A DNA stretch of 64,000 nucleotides from Gottfriedia acidiceleris (GTDB lineage Bacteria; Bacillota; Bacilli; Bacillales; Bacillaceae_G). The stretch is taken from contig NZ_SCFN01000001.1 of assembly GCF_004138285.1 (NCBI RefSeq), positions 186,001 to 250,000 on the forward strand. Direction: 5' to 3'. The position numbers and the translations under genes are program-made. The stretch's first letter is position 1; every line of letters starts with the position of its first letter. The notes beneath the pieces were generated by a model that saw nothing but the letters and a program-made list of their open reading frames with translations, made no database searches and was not told the origin of the DNA. This document shows, in pieces, positions 26,480 to 35,242 of the stretch.

Positions 26480-26680
26480 GTGTTGAAATATATACTGTTA
26501 ATATTTTAGCAATATAGTTTTAGTAATAAAGCAAAAAGTGGAAATCAACAAGACAATACTTATTTTATTGACAAATTATACTTACTAATCTCTACATATA
26601 CTGCCTTTAATTACCTTCACTTTTTTTGTATAAAGTATGTTAAAGTTATTAAGTCAACAAGAAGGGAAGGTGTAGTATTC

Positions 26681-26914
26681 GTGAATTTAAAAAAGCTACA
26701 GGCGAAGGTTAATGATTTTAAAACATTTGGAGCAATAACAACAGCATTGGCTACTTTTTTCTATATCGGGACTCTCCTTCCAAAGGACGGATTAACCCAA
26801 CATAAAATATTAATAGTCGAGAGTATCGTTTTTACTATGCTAATTTTTGCATTAGGTTTCTTTTTGACATCCAATCATTTTAAACGCAAAATGCAAAAAG
26901 AAGAGCAAGCATAA
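26681..26914 (+). CDS. yrhC: YrhC-family small membrane protein
   Basis: A 77-residue protein with two transmembrane helices (about 17-34 and 43-63) and basic ends (KKLQAKVNDFK, HFKRKMQKEEQ). It resembles the YrhC family, which in B. subtilis lies at the end of the mtnN-mccA-mccB-yrhC sulfur-recycling operon; the position two transcription units after mtnN agrees. Function unknown. The start is GTG at 26681 with GGAAGGTG upstream. It converges with sigK on the other strand, sharing a bidirectional terminator. Confidence 0.75.
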   Translation: MNLKKLQAKVNDFKTFGAITTALATFFYIGTLLPKDGLTQHKILIVESIVFTMLIFALGFFLTSNHFKRKMQKEEQA

Positions 26915-26989
26915 AACCACTAAAAATGAATTCACTCCAATTGTTAGATCTGACTAACAATTGGAGGTCATATTCATCTTTAGTGGTTT
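26914..26989. terminator. Long bidirectional terminator between yrhC and sigK
   Basis: Nested arms: AAACCACTAAA/TTTAGTGGTTT, ATGAAT/ATTCAT and CCAATTGTTAG/CTAACAATTGG. A/T runs lie on both sides, so it can act for both convergent genes. It extends two bases into the sigK stop. Confidence 0.9.
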
Positions 26990-27707
26990 ATTTTTTATCT
27001 TTTTTCTTTTCTTTTTCAGCTCTTAAAAACTCGTGGTACATTTTCATTAAAGCACGTTTTTCAATTCTCGAAACATAACTTCTTGAGATTCCTAATTTCT
27101 TTGCGATTTCACGTTGAGTTAGTTCTTTATCCATATCAATACCAAACCGTTGAATAATTACATCCTTTTCTCGGTCGTCTAGAATCTTAATATATTGCTT
27201 GATTTTTTCTAATTCCATATTAAGTTGAATTTGATCAACTACATCTTCTGTCTCAGTTTTTAATATGTCTAATAGTGAAATTTCATTGCCTTCTTTATCT
27301 TGGCCTATCGGATCATGAAGGGAGACATCTTTTTTTGTTTTCTTTAGAGCACGTAAATGCATAAGTATTTCGTTTTCAATACATCTAGCAGCATATGTGG
27401 CTAATTTTGTTCCTTTACCTTGAACAAAGCTCTCAATTGCCTTTATTAAACCTATTGTTCCAATCGAAATTAAATCTTCAGCATCTTCTCCGGTATTTTC
27501 AAATTTTTTGACGATGTGAGCAACGAGTCTTAAATTATGTTCAATTAATAAATTACGTGCTTCACCATCTCCATTTGCCATACGATTTAAATAGAGCGTT
27601 TCTTCGGCTTGTGAAAGAGGTTGAGGGAAGGCATTATTTTTAACATATGAAACAAACACAAACACTTCTTTTAAGAAAAGACTTAAGGCGGTAAATAAAC
27701 CAGGCAT
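26988..27707 (-). CDS. sigK: RNA polymerase sporulation sigma factor SigK
   Basis: Late mother-cell sigma factor. The 239 residues start with a hydrophobic pro-sequence (about 1-20, [15 protein letters not shown]...) that is removed by SpoIVFB in B. subtilis, followed by sigma region 2 ([42 protein letters not shown]) and region 4 with the helix-turn-helix [20 protein letters not shown]. The gene is one continuous frame: it is not split by a skin-type element as in B. subtilis 168. AGGAGTGAT precedes the ATG on the minus strand. Confidence 0.97.
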   Translation of the reverse strand: MPGLFTALSLFLKEVFVFVSYVKNNAFPQPLSQAEETLYLNRMANGDGEARNLLIEHNLRLVAHIVKKFENTGEDAEDLISIGTIGLIKAIESFVQGKGTKLATYAARCIENEILMHLRALKKTKKDVSLHDPIGQDKEGNEISLLDILKTETEDVVDQIQLNMELEKIKQYIKILDDREKDVIIQRFGIDMDKELTQREIAKKLGISRSYVSRIEKRALMKMYHEFLRAEKEKKKDKK

Positions 27708-27893
27708 ATAATCACTCCTAAGGAAGGTAAGGTTAGTTGTTATTTATATATTTATGTAATGTACAAATTCTGTGTGTCTGTACCATAAAAAAAATGTAAG
27801 CAATGTAAAAAAAATGTTGAAAATAGTAAGCGCTACCATTCCAATAATGATGTATCTTTTTTAAAATCGTTACATATTCTAGAAAAAAATGCA

Positions 27894-27923
27894 TTGACAG
27901 CCTATTTAAAAGTGCTTTATAAT
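27894..27923 (+). promoter_or_regulatory. Sigma-A promoter of the aroA-tyrA T-box leader
   Basis: Perfect TTGACA (27894-27899) and TATAAT (27918-27923) with an 18-nt spacer. Transcription should begin near 27930. Confidence 0.88.
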
Positions 27924-27929
27924 CCTCAT

Positions 27930-28214
27930 TAATAACTTTTTTAATGAATCTTTTGACAATTAAATATATTGTGTTGATAAGGGCACAGTAGGCATAACTT
28001 CCCTGTTTAAGAGAGCTGACGAAGGCTGCGAGTCAGTACATAAGGTATGCTGAATTACATTCTTGGAGCAATTTCTATTTCATTTAATGAAAATAGAAAC
28101 GGTCATTTTGATCGTTAACAAAATGAAGGTGGTGAACAGATTTTTTGTTCACAACTAGGGTGGTACCGCGATTAATTAATTCGTCCCTACTGTTTATTCA
28201 GTAGGGACTTTTTG
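27930..28214 (+). ncRNA. T-box leader (tyrosine type) of aroA-tyrA
   Basis: The T-box AGGGTGGTACCGCG is at 28157-28170 and the terminator GTCCCTACTG/CAGTAGGGAC with T run follows (28183-28214). Stem I has AGTA then GCATA (near 27978-27987) pairing with TATGC (28046-28050), and the 3' side of the specifier loop reads GAAT-TAC-A, placing a tyrosine codon TAC at 28056-28058. This fits control of aromatic synthesis by uncharged tRNA-Tyr. Confidence 0.93.
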
Positions 28215-28295
28215 TTTTCATTTTTTACATACTTACTTTTTGATGAAAGAAGTAGTATTGGAATATTAATTTTAAATTTTGAGGAGGAAAAAGAA

Positions 28296-29378
28296 ATGAG
28301 TACAAACAATGAGTTAGCGCAATTACGTGATAAGGTTGATGAGATTAATTTAAAAATCGTTGAATTATTAAACGAGCGTGGAAAAGTTGTTCAAGAAATT
28401 GGTCAACAAAAGATTAAACACGGTATCAAGCGTTTTGATCCAGTTCGTGAGCGTGAAGTTTTAGATATGATTGCAAATGTGAATGAGGGCCCTTTTGAAA
28501 CTTCAACTTTACAACATATTTTCAAGACGATCTTCCAAGCGAGCCTAGAGTTACAAGAGGATGATCATAGAAAAGCTCTTTTAGTATCAAGAAAGAAAAA
28601 GCCTGACAACACAATCGTAAGAGTAAAAAATGAAATCCTTGGTGACGGCTCTCAATCATTTATTATGGGGCCATGTGCAGTTGAAAGCTATGAACAAGTA
28701 CGTGCAGTAGCACAAGCAATGAAACAACAAGGTTTATCAATGATGCGAGGCGGTGCATTTAAACCTAGAACTTCTCCATATGATTTCCAAGGACTTGGAT
28801 ACGAAGGACTACAAATTTTAAGAGAAGTTGCAAATGAGTTTGATTTAGCTGTTATTAGTGAAATACTAAATCCAAATGATGTTGAAAGAGCTTTAGAATA
28901 TGTTGATGTTATTCAAATCGGTGCACGTAATATGCAAAACTTTGATTTACTTAAAACAGTTGGTCAAGTAAATAAACCTGTTTTATTAAAACGTGGACTT
29001 TCAGCAACAATTGAAGAATTTATTAATGCAGCAGAGTACATTATTTCGCAAGGGAATGACCAAATTATCCTATGTGAAAGAGGAATTCGTACGTATGAGA
29101 AAGCTACACGAAATACATTAGATATCTCAGCTGTACCCATTCTAAAGAAAGAAACACATTTACCAGTTGTAGTCGATGTTACACACTCTACCGGCCGCAA
29201 AGACTTACTATTACCGGCAGCAAAAGCAGCTCTAGCAATTGGAGCGGATGCAGTAATGGCTGAAGTACATCCTGATCCAGCAGTTGCTTTATCAGATTCA
29301 GCTCAACAAATGAATATCCCACAATTTGAAGAATTTATGTTTGAGTTAAAAGACTTCCGTGCAAAACTTCAATCATAA
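28296..29378 (+). CDS. aroA: Bifunctional DAHP synthase / chorismate mutase
   Basis: Catalyses the first step of the shikimate pathway and the chorismate-to-prephenate step. In 360 residues it carries an N-terminal AroQ-type chorismate mutase (about 1-85: [33 protein letters not shown]) fused to a type I-beta DAHP synthase (about 105-360: [40 protein letters not shown]). The fused mutase is the usual feedback sensor for prephenate/chorismate in bacilli. The ATG at 28296 follows GAGGAGG; the longer frame from 28212 begins inside the T-box terminator and is rejected. It is co-transcribed with tyrA. Confidence 0.96.
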   Translation: MSTNNELAQLRDKVDEINLKIVELLNERGKVVQEIGQQKIKHGIKRFDPVREREVLDMIANVNEGPFETSTLQHIFKTIFQASLELQEDDHRKALLVSRKKKPDNTIVRVKNEILGDGSQSFIMGPCAVESYEQVRAVAQAMKQQGLSMMRGGAFKPRTSPYDFQGLGYEGLQILREVANEFDLAVISEILNPNDVERALEYVDVIQIGARNMQNFDLLKTVGQVNKPVLLKRGLSATIEEFINAAEYIISQGNDQIILCERGIRTYEKATRNTLDISAVPILKKETHLPVVVDVTHSTGRKDLLLPAAKAALAIGADAVMAEVHPDPAVALSDSAQQMNIPQFEEFMFELKDFRAKLQS

Positions 29379-29405
29379 ATAATATTACTTAATGAAGGAT
29401 AGGCG

Positions 29406-30515
29406 GTGAATGCCTTGAAAAAGAACGTCCTTTTAATTGGAACAGGATTAATCGGAGGCTCAATTGCCTTGGCAATAAAAAAAGTTCATGATGTAAATAT
29501 AATTGGATATGATATAAATGAAAAACAACTTGAAATTGGTAAAAGAATTCAAGTTTTAGATGAAATCTCGGTACAGCTTAAAGACTGTGCCGAGAAAGCT
29601 CATCTAATCATTTTTTCTTGTCCTGTAGAGGAGTCAATAAAATATATACATATTTTAAGTGAATATGAACTAAAGAATGATGTCATATTAACTGATGTAG
29701 GTAGTACGAAAAGTGAAATTATGAGGCATTCGAAGACTCTTACAGATAAAGGATATTGCTTTATTGGAGGTCATCCAATGGCAGGCTCGCATAAAACTGG
29801 CATCGAGAGTGCAAAAGTTCATTTATTTGAAAATGCATATTTTATTTTGACACCAAGTGAAAATACTCAAATTGATCAAATTGATGAATTAAAAGAATGG
29901 CTTAAAGGAACAGGTTCACATTTTGTTGTAATTGATGAAGAAACACATGATCAAATCACTGGAGTGGTAAGCCATTTTCCACACCTAATTGCTTCTAATC
30001 TTGTTAAGCAAGTTAAATCTTACTCGAAGAATGAGCCTTTAGTAACAGCCCTAGCTGCCGGAGGGTTTAGAGATATTACTAGGATTGCATCAAGCAGCCC
30101 AAAAATGTGGACTGACATTGTGATTCAAAATAAGGATACATTACTTTCATTAATTTCGAATTGGATTGATGATATGAAACAAATGTATCAGCTTGTTGAA
30201 AGCCAGGATAAAGAAGATATCTTTCATTATTTCAAGGAATCAAAAGATTTTAGAGACAATATGCCAGCAAAAGCTAATGGTGCCATCCCAAGTTATTTTG
30301 ATTTGTATGTAGACGTTTTAGATCGAGTCGGTGAGCTTGCTAACATCACGACAATCTTATCGATTCACCAAGTAAGCATTACGAATCTACGGATAATTGA
30401 ATCACGTGAAGGATTACCAGGTGTACTAAGAATAAGCCTTCAAACAGAAAATGACAGAGAGAAAGCTGAAAAATTCTTAAATGTTAATGGTTATGAGACG
30501 TATATTGTTTCATAA
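29406..30515 (+). CDS. tyrA: Prephenate dehydrogenase with ACT domain
   Basis: Converts prephenate to 4-hydroxyphenylpyruvate for tyrosine synthesis using NAD+. The 369 residues begin with a Rossmann fold (LLIGTGLIGGSIAL), include the catalytic/substrate region GGHPMAGSHKTG and the HDQITGVVSHFPHLIAS helix, and end in a C-terminal ACT domain (about 298-366: LYVDVLDRVGELANITTIL) that usually binds the end product. The start is GTG at 29406, six nucleotides after AAGGAT. In B. subtilis tyrA lies in the trp/aro cluster; here it is paired with aroA under a tyrosine T-box. Confidence 0.95.
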   Translation: MNALKKNVLLIGTGLIGGSIALAIKKVHDVNIIGYDINEKQLEIGKRIQVLDEISVQLKDCAEKAHLIIFSCPVEESIKYIHILSEYELKNDVILTDVGSTKSEIMRHSKTLTDKGYCFIGGHPMAGSHKTGIESAKVHLFENAYFILTPSENTQIDQIDELKEWLKGTGSHFVVIDEETHDQITGVVSHFPHLIASNLVKQVKSYSKNEPLVTALAAGGFRDITRIASSSPKMWTDIVIQNKDTLLSLISNWIDDMKQMYQLVESQDKEDIFHYFKESKDFRDNMPAKANGAIPSYFDLYVDVLDRVGELANITTILSIHQVSITNLRIIESREGLPGVLRISLQTENDREKAEKFLNVNGYETYIVS

Positions 30516-30540
30516 AAAATTTCAGACTTATTTACACATT

Positions 30541-30567
30541 AAAAGCACTTTTGATGGTGCTTTTTTT
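30541..30567 (+). terminator. Intrinsic terminator after tyrA
   Basis: AAAGCAC/GTGCTTT arms with an 8-nt loop and seven T. The remaining 165 bp to the next gene hold no other feature I can support. Confidence 0.88.
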
Positions 30568-30732
30568 GAGTTAAATAGAGCAACGAGATCAAGTTCTCCG
30601 CTAGTTTGCCAAGCCTCTCTGACATTTCAAATAAAAATGAATAGTCAGTCTCTTTTATGTACCAATTTTCTGAACTTTATATTATAATTTAGTAGGTTAG
30701 GTTTTTAAATCGTTAAACATGGAGGGATATCA

Positions 30733-31965
30733 ATGTCTCAGTTTGAAAAATCATTAGAAAAATATGCTGAACTTGCGGTAAAAAGTGGTATTAATATCGT
30801 ACCAGGACAAACATTACAAATAAATGCACCAATCGGAGCTGTAGAATTCGTTCGTAAAGTTGTAAAATTCGCTTACGAAGCTGGAGCTAAAAATGTAAAC
30901 ATCGATTGGAATGATGATGTAATTACTCGTACTAAATATGAACTAGCTCCTGAAGAAGTTTTTGGAGAATTCCCAGGCTGGAAAGTAACAGCTATGGAAG
31001 AATTAGCTGAAAATGGGGGTGCTGTTTTATCAGTAATCTCACCAAATCCAGAATTATTAAAAGGTATTGATCCAAAACGTATTGCAACTTTTAATAAAAC
31101 AGCTAGCAAAGCACTACATAATTATCGTGAATACATGATGGCTGACCGAATTCGTTGGTCAATCGTTGCTATTCCATGTGTTGAATGGGCTGAAAAAGTT
31201 TATCCAAATGAATCTATTGATAAAGCGATGGAATTACTTTGGGACTCAGTATTTAAAATTTGCCGAGTAGACAATGAAAATCCAGTTGAAGCTTGGGTTA
31301 AACATAACGATTTCTTACAAGAAAAAGTTGTTCAATTAAATGACAAACGTTACAAAACATTACACTACACAGCACCTGGTACTGATTTGAAACTAGATTT
31401 AGTAGATAATCATGTATGGAAAGGTGGCGGAGCGAACAGTGAAGATGGAAAATGGTTTAATCCTAATATTCCAACTGAAGAAGTTTTCTCTATGCCACAT
31501 AGCCATGGTGTAAATGGTACTGTTAAAGCGACTTTACCATTAAATTACGGTGGAAATTTAATTGAGAACTTCTCATTAACATTTAAAGATGGTAAAGTTG
31601 TCGATTTCACAGCTGAAAAAGGCTATGATACTTTACAACACTTATTAGATACTGATGAAGGCGCACGCCGTTTAGGTGAAGTAGCATTAGTACCACATGA
31701 TTCACCAATTTCAAATACAGGTTTAATTTTCTTCAACACATTATATGATGAAAATGCTTCTTGCCACTTAGCATTAGGTAAAGCATATCCAAACAATATG
31801 AAGGATGGAGAAAAATTACCTTCAGAAGAGCAAGAGAAATTAGGAATCAACCAAAGTTTAACTCACGTTGATTTCATGATCGGATCAGCGGAATTAAACA
31901 TCGATGGAATTAAAGAAGATGGTACAGTTGAACCAATCATGAGAAATGGTAACTGGGCATTTTAA
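30733..31965 (+). CDS. ampS: M29-family metallo-aminopeptidase (AmpS)
   Basis: A cytoplasmic leucine-type aminopeptidase of the thermophilic M29 family, dinuclear metal dependent. The 410 residues match the family throughout: YAELAVKSGINIVPGQ at the start, YREYMMADRIRWSIVAIPC, the metal-binding segments IPTEEVFSMPHSHGVNG and LGEVALVPHDSPIS, and the C-terminal HVDFMIGS. It probably releases N-terminal residues from small peptides. A clear GGAGGG lies before the ATG. It is a single-gene unit with its own terminator. Confidence 0.93.
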   Translation: MSQFEKSLEKYAELAVKSGINIVPGQTLQINAPIGAVEFVRKVVKFAYEAGAKNVNIDWNDDVITRTKYELAPEEVFGEFPGWKVTAMEELAENGGAVLSVISPNPELLKGIDPKRIATFNKTASKALHNYREYMMADRIRWSIVAIPCVEWAEKVYPNESIDKAMELLWDSVFKICRVDNENPVEAWVKHNDFLQEKVVQLNDKRYKTLHYTAPGTDLKLDLVDNHVWKGGGANSEDGKWFNPNIPTEEVFSMPHSHGVNGTVKATLPLNYGGNLIENFSLTFKDGKVVDFTAEKGYDTLQHLLDTDEGARRLGEVALVPHDSPISNTGLIFFNTLYDENASCHLALGKAYPNNMKDGEKLPSEEQEKLGINQSLTHVDFMIGSAELNIDGIKEDGTVEPIMRNGNWAF

Positions 31966-31980
31966 TAGTAAATAAAATAG

Positions 31981-32020
31981 AAGGGGTGTCTCGGAAAGAT
32001 ATTTTCCAGACACCCCTTTA
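31981..32020. terminator. Terminator between convergent ampS and GNAT genes
   Basis: AAGGGGTGTCT/AGACACCCCTT outer arms and GGAAA/TTTCC inner arms, followed by a T-rich stretch; strong on the plus strand and possibly active on both. Confidence 0.88.
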
Positions 32021-32034
32021 TTTTATACTTTTTT

Positions 32035-32580
32035 TTAAATTGTTTGAAATTGATCGTTACTTCTTAAAACCGTTATAAAACCATCTAATATTGCATGACT
32101 AACAGAGAATCCCTTACGTTTATAAAATTCTAGAGCGTCTTCATTTCCATTTGAAACATAGATAAAATAATCCTCTACATCATCAAATTGTTTAAGCCAG
32201 TTCATTGACATTTTAAATAGTACAGAGCCTACTCCGTATTTTCTATATTCTTCTTTTATGTAAAATTGAGATAAACATCCAACATTCTTTTTATGGACTG
32301 ATGAAAGGTCAAAAAAAGTTGCAAATTCACTTGAGTATACTTCTTTTGGAGAAATATTTGAATAAACGTAACCAACGATTTGATCTTCATCTTTCACGAT
32401 AACAATATAATTATGTATAGCTTTTTTTACTGAAGGAACCATACGTGTATCGAAATTCATACTATCAAACAACTCTGGTTTTATCTTCGCTTTTGCCTTC
32501 TGAAAAGTCATTAATTCATTACATAAATCTCTACATAGTTCAATTTGATCCTCGTCAATCACTTCATAAGTTAAATTCAT
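32035..32580 (-). CDS. GNAT-family N-acetyltransferase
   Basis: A 181-residue acetyltransferase. The acetyl-CoA loop is EEYRKYGVGSVLF (the Q/RxxGxG/A motif), preceded by the strand VGCLSQFYI and followed by YVSNGNEDALEFYKRKGF, the classical late GNAT motif. Substrate unknown. The ATG at 32580 is preferred to the ATG 15 bp upstream, because GAGGGGTGA overlaps the latter and is well spaced from the former. It is convergent with ampS and divergent from the SRPBCC gene. Confidence 0.85.
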   Translation of the reverse strand: MNLTYEVIDEDQIELCRDLCNELMTFQKAKAKIKPELFDSMNFDTRMVPSVKKAIHNYIVIVKDEDQIVGYVYSNISPKEVYSSEFATFFDLSSVHKKNVGCLSQFYIKEEYRKYGVGSVLFKMSMNWLKQFDDVEDYFIYVSNGNEDALEFYKRKGFSVSHAILDGFITVLRSNDQFQTI

Positions 32581-32762
32581 CTTGTCACCCCTCATTATAA
32601 TTGATTTTTTAGCTTTAAATAAATTTCGTACGATTTAATTTTAATATATAAGTTCTTGAAAACAAATGAAAATAATAAGTTGAACCGTTTTTGGTATATA
32701 ATGGAAGTGTCATCCAGAATCAATTCATCATTCTACACATAAAACAAATGGAGGATGAGAAA

Positions 32763-33215
32763 ATGGAAAATCTTAAGTATGAGTTTTTTATTGGAGCAAA
32801 ACCAGAAAAAGTGTGGAACATATTTGTTTCGCCAGAAGGAACTAAGGCTATCTTTTTTGGTTGCATTTTAAAATCAACATTTGAAGTTGGAGCACAATAT
32901 GAATATATTGGACCAGGAGAAGCAGGAGACCATACAGTGCATGTTTATGGTGAAATCCTAGCATTTGAGCCTCACAAAATGATGAGTTATACAGAACATC
33001 CTGGCCCAGTTTACCGCGAAAATCATGCTGAATTAGAAACTAGAATTACACTTACACTTGAAGAGATTGGTGAATGCACAAAATTAACACTAGTTAACGA
33101 CGAATGGCCAGAAAATCACCCTTCATATGAAAATACGAAATCTACCTGGCCAATGATTTTAAGTAATGTAAAAACATATGCAGAGACCGGTAAAACATTA
33201 GATTTTGGTTGGTAA
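32763..33215 (+). CDS. SRPBCC/AHSA1-domain protein
   Basis: A 150-residue START-like (Bet v 1 fold) protein of the AHSA1 type: N-terminal EFFIGAKPEKVWNIFVSPEG, middle GEILAFEPHKMMSYTEHPG, and a long C-terminal helix (TWPMILSNVKTYAETGK). Such proteins bind hydrophobic ligands; no specific role can be inferred. The ATG at 32763 follows GGAGGATG; the longer frame from 32691 has no ribosome binding site. It is a single-gene unit with a bidirectional terminator shared with the crcB pair. Confidence 0.85.
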   Translation: MENLKYEFFIGAKPEKVWNIFVSPEGTKAIFFGCILKSTFEVGAQYEYIGPGEAGDHTVHVYGEILAFEPHKMMSYTEHPGPVYRENHAELETRITLTLEEIGECTKLTLVNDEWPENHPSYENTKSTWPMILSNVKTYAETGKTLDFGW

Positions 33216-33229
33216 AATTGAAAAAAATA

Positions 33230-33256
33230 AAAAAACCTCTGGGATCAGAGGTTTTT
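33230..33256. terminator. Bidirectional terminator between SRPBCC gene and crcB pair
   Basis: AAAAACCTCT pairs perfectly with AGAGGTTTTT around GGGATC; A run on one side and T run on the other. Confidence 0.92.
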
Positions 33257-33275
33257 TACATTCCATTTTATCCGT

Positions 33276-33635
33276 TTATCTAAAAATATGAAAACCGACA
33301 TATGCACTACAAATACTAATAATAGTAGATAAAATGATATAAGATAACGCAGTTTTATACTTTTTTGCAAGTAATAATTGAATCGATTCGTAACCAAATG
33401 TAGAAAAGGTTGTAAACCCACCTAATATTCCTACTCCAACAAACAGCCACATTGTAGTAGAAATGGATTTATCGAGATATAAATGGTTTATTAAACCTAA
33501 AATAAACGATCCGAGTATGTTTATAACGAAGGTTCCAAAAGGAAAATTTGTTTTAATTCTTTTATTAACATAGTTTCCAAGGGCATAGCGAAAAATTGCT
33601 CCGATTCCCCCACCTATTCCAACAATAACAATCAT
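33276..33635 (-). CDS. crcB2: Fluoride efflux channel subunit CrcB/FluC (second gene)
   Basis: A 119-residue, four-helix membrane protein of the Fluc family, which exports fluoride as a dual-topology dimer. Visible family motifs: GGIGAIFRYALGNYV (N-terminal), FGTFVINILGSFILG and GGFTTFSTFGYE with the pore phenylalanines. It starts 4 bp inside the end of the upstream crcB gene (ATGA overlap). Paired genes are common in Bacillus and form a heterodimer in fixed opposite orientations. Confidence 0.93.
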   Translation of the reverse strand: MIVIVGIGGGIGAIFRYALGNYVNKRIKTNFPFGTFVINILGSFILGLINHLYLDKSISTTMWLFVGVGILGGFTTFSTFGYESIQLLLAKKYKTALSYIILSTIISICSAYVGFHIFR

Positions 33636-34021
33636 GATGAGGTTTCTCCTTTTACTTTATTGAATTTCTCAGCCACTTTAAAACCAAGATACGCCAAACC
33701 TATTCCTATAACTAAACTTGAGATGATATAGACTAAACTTACTAGTAATTTTTTTTCATCTATCAGAGCTACATTTTCAAGTGAAAAAGTAGAGAATGTA
33801 GTGAATGCTCCAGTAAATCCTGTTCCGATTAGTAAAGTATATTCAGGTTTTAATTTAACTTTAGCCATCGGTAAAAAGAAACCTAAAAAGAAGCATCCAA
33901 TGATATTAATTAAAAATGTTTGAATTGGAAATCCATTTGAAAGTGGATGGATTGATAGACTTATTATGTAACGAAGAATTGCGCCAAAAAATCCTCCGAT
34001 TAGTATAAATAAATAATTCAT
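33632..34021 (-). CDS. crcB1: Fluoride efflux channel subunit CrcB/FluC (first gene)
   Basis: A 129-residue Fluc paralogue with GGFFGAILRYIISL, TFLINIIGCFFLGFF and GFTGAFTTFSTFS, four predicted membrane helices, and a basic C-terminal tail. The ATG at 34021 (minus strand) is preferred over one 12 bp upstream because GAGGTG sits between them. It is co-transcribed with the second subunit. No fluoride riboswitch is recognisable in the 50 bp upstream, which is occupied by the terminator of the neighbouring protease gene. Confidence 0.93.
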   Translation of the reverse strand: MNYLFILIGGFFGAILRYIISLSIHPLSNGFPIQTFLINIIGCFFLGFFLPMAKVKLKPEYTLLIGTGFTGAFTTFSTFSLENVALIDEKKLLVSLVYIISSLVIGIGLAYLGFKVAEKFNKVKGETSS

Positions 34022-34045
34022 AATACACCTCATAAATACAATATA

Positions 34046-34072
34046 AAAACGCCCATAGGAGCGTTTTTTTTG
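34046..34072. terminator. Terminator between the CPBP protease gene and crcB pair
   Basis: AAAACGC/GCGTTTT arms with a short GC-rich inner part and T runs on either strand; on the minus strand it ends the CPBP gene just before crcB. Confidence 0.8.
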
Positions 34073-34834
34073 TTAGTTTACAATAAAAAAAGCGATAATT
34101 GAAACTAAGTTATTTAAAAAATGGGCAAAAATCGTAACTTCGATTTTTTTTGTTTTGATATAGATAATACCAAAAATTAGACCAGCTAAAGAATAAGATA
34201 GTAATGCATAGATTGAAAAACCAGCAAGCATATGCAATAAACCAAACCCAAAAGAACTTACAATTAATCCAATGATCGGAGCGTTTTTAAAAATAGAACC
34301 AATAATTAACTTACGTGTAATCCATTCTTCTTTAATTGGTGCAAGAATTACCGCAGATATAATCATAAGGACTGGATTAGTCCGCAATAAGCCTTCCACT
34401 GCTTTTTGATTATCTGGAGTAGCAATTGAATAATTGAAATGTTGAAAAATAACATCAAGAAGATGTGAAGAAGCCATAAGCACAACATATGCTCCTAAAA
34501 CGATTACAACGTCAATCACATTTATATTTATTCGTCTTAAAGTTAGAAGTCCTTTTTTCTTCGTATAATAATAAAGCCATAATAAGCTGAGGACACCAAA
34601 AATTGAATCCGAATAAATTGATACGGTATTTACAAGATTATCAAATTGTTTTTCAGTAAGATTTATATCCGCAACACTAACAAAAATCATACCCCATATT
34701 GAAGCAATCAAGATTAGTAAGTTTAAACCAACAATAAATATTAAAAAATAGTAGCCAAGGGTTTTTAAGGCGGACTTACGTTCATTCGGAATATTTTCTG
34801 GAATGAGTGTTTTATAGTTTAATTCATTATCCAA
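34073..34834 (-). CDS. CPBP-family intramembrane metalloprotease
   Basis: A 253-residue polytopic membrane protein of the CAAX/CPBP (Abi) family. The catalytic motifs are visible: KEEWITRKLI (EExxxR), the FGFGLLHML histidine and the FAHFLNNLVS HxxxN motif in the last helix. There are seven or eight hydrophobic helices. Roles in this family include processing of prenylated or peptide substrates and bacteriocin self-immunity; the substrate is unknown here. The likely start is TTG at 34834, seven nucleotides after GGAGG; the longer frame from a GTG at 34867 would bury that ribosome binding site. Confidence 0.85.
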   Translation of the reverse strand: MDNELNYKTLIPENIPNERKSALKTLGYYFLIFIVGLNLLILIASIWGMIFVSVADINLTEKQFDNLVNTVSIYSDSIFGVLSLLWLYYYTKKKGLLTLRRININVIDVVIVLGAYVVLMASSHLLDVIFQHFNYSIATPDNQKAVEGLLRTNPVLMIISAVILAPIKEEWITRKLIIGSIFKNAPIIGLIVSSFGFGLLHMLAGFSIYALLSYSLAGLIFGIIYIKTKKIEVTIFAHFLNNLVSIIAFFIVN

Positions 34835-35242
34835 ATCGGCTCCTCCAATTTTTTGATCTATGTCCACAAACTTTCTAATTTACATTTATACTAACATATC
34901 CTATTTTATCTTAAATTTAAAGCTGAAAGAACTAGAAATAGAATAAATGAGTCTAATTATTTTAAAACCTTTGTTATTTAATATATGAAAGATTGAGTGC
35001 ATTATATGATAGTTGAAAAGTTGTCCTTATAATATGAACAAAAGTACACAAAATGCTCTAATAATCGTATTTATCTTTGTACAATAGTTGTTCGTGTCAT
35101 CATATATAATAAGGTATTTCATTTTTCAGTTTTGCTTCAAATAAAAAACAAGGTATGTTAATATACCTCGTTTTTTATTACTAAAGTTTGATTTTACGAA
35201 TACTAGGAAAGAAAAGAGAGCCTAGCCTTAGTTTTACTTTAT
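34835..35242. other. Long AT-rich intergenic stretch
   Basis: About 400 bp without a supported gene between the divergent/tandem minus-strand CPBP and relP genes. It contains one clear bidirectional hairpin (35143-35176) and a short CTAGG/CCTAG arm pair near 35203-35228. No open frame with a ribosome binding site was found. Confidence 0.6.
35143..35176. terminator. Bidirectional terminator downstream of relP
   Basis: AAAAAAC-AGGTAT pairs with ATACCT-GTTTTTT (one mismatch) around a short loop, with A and T runs flanking; it probably ends relP transcription on the minus strand. Confidence 0.75.

Noticed and set aside
30481-30687. 68-codon frame overlapping the end of tyrA
   Set aside because: Out of frame within tyrA and running through the tyrA terminator; a shadow.
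34022-34072. Fluoride riboswitch upstream of the crcB pair
   Set aside because: Searched for the expected GGxGATGG/pseudoknot core; the short spacer holds only the terminator of the preceding gene.
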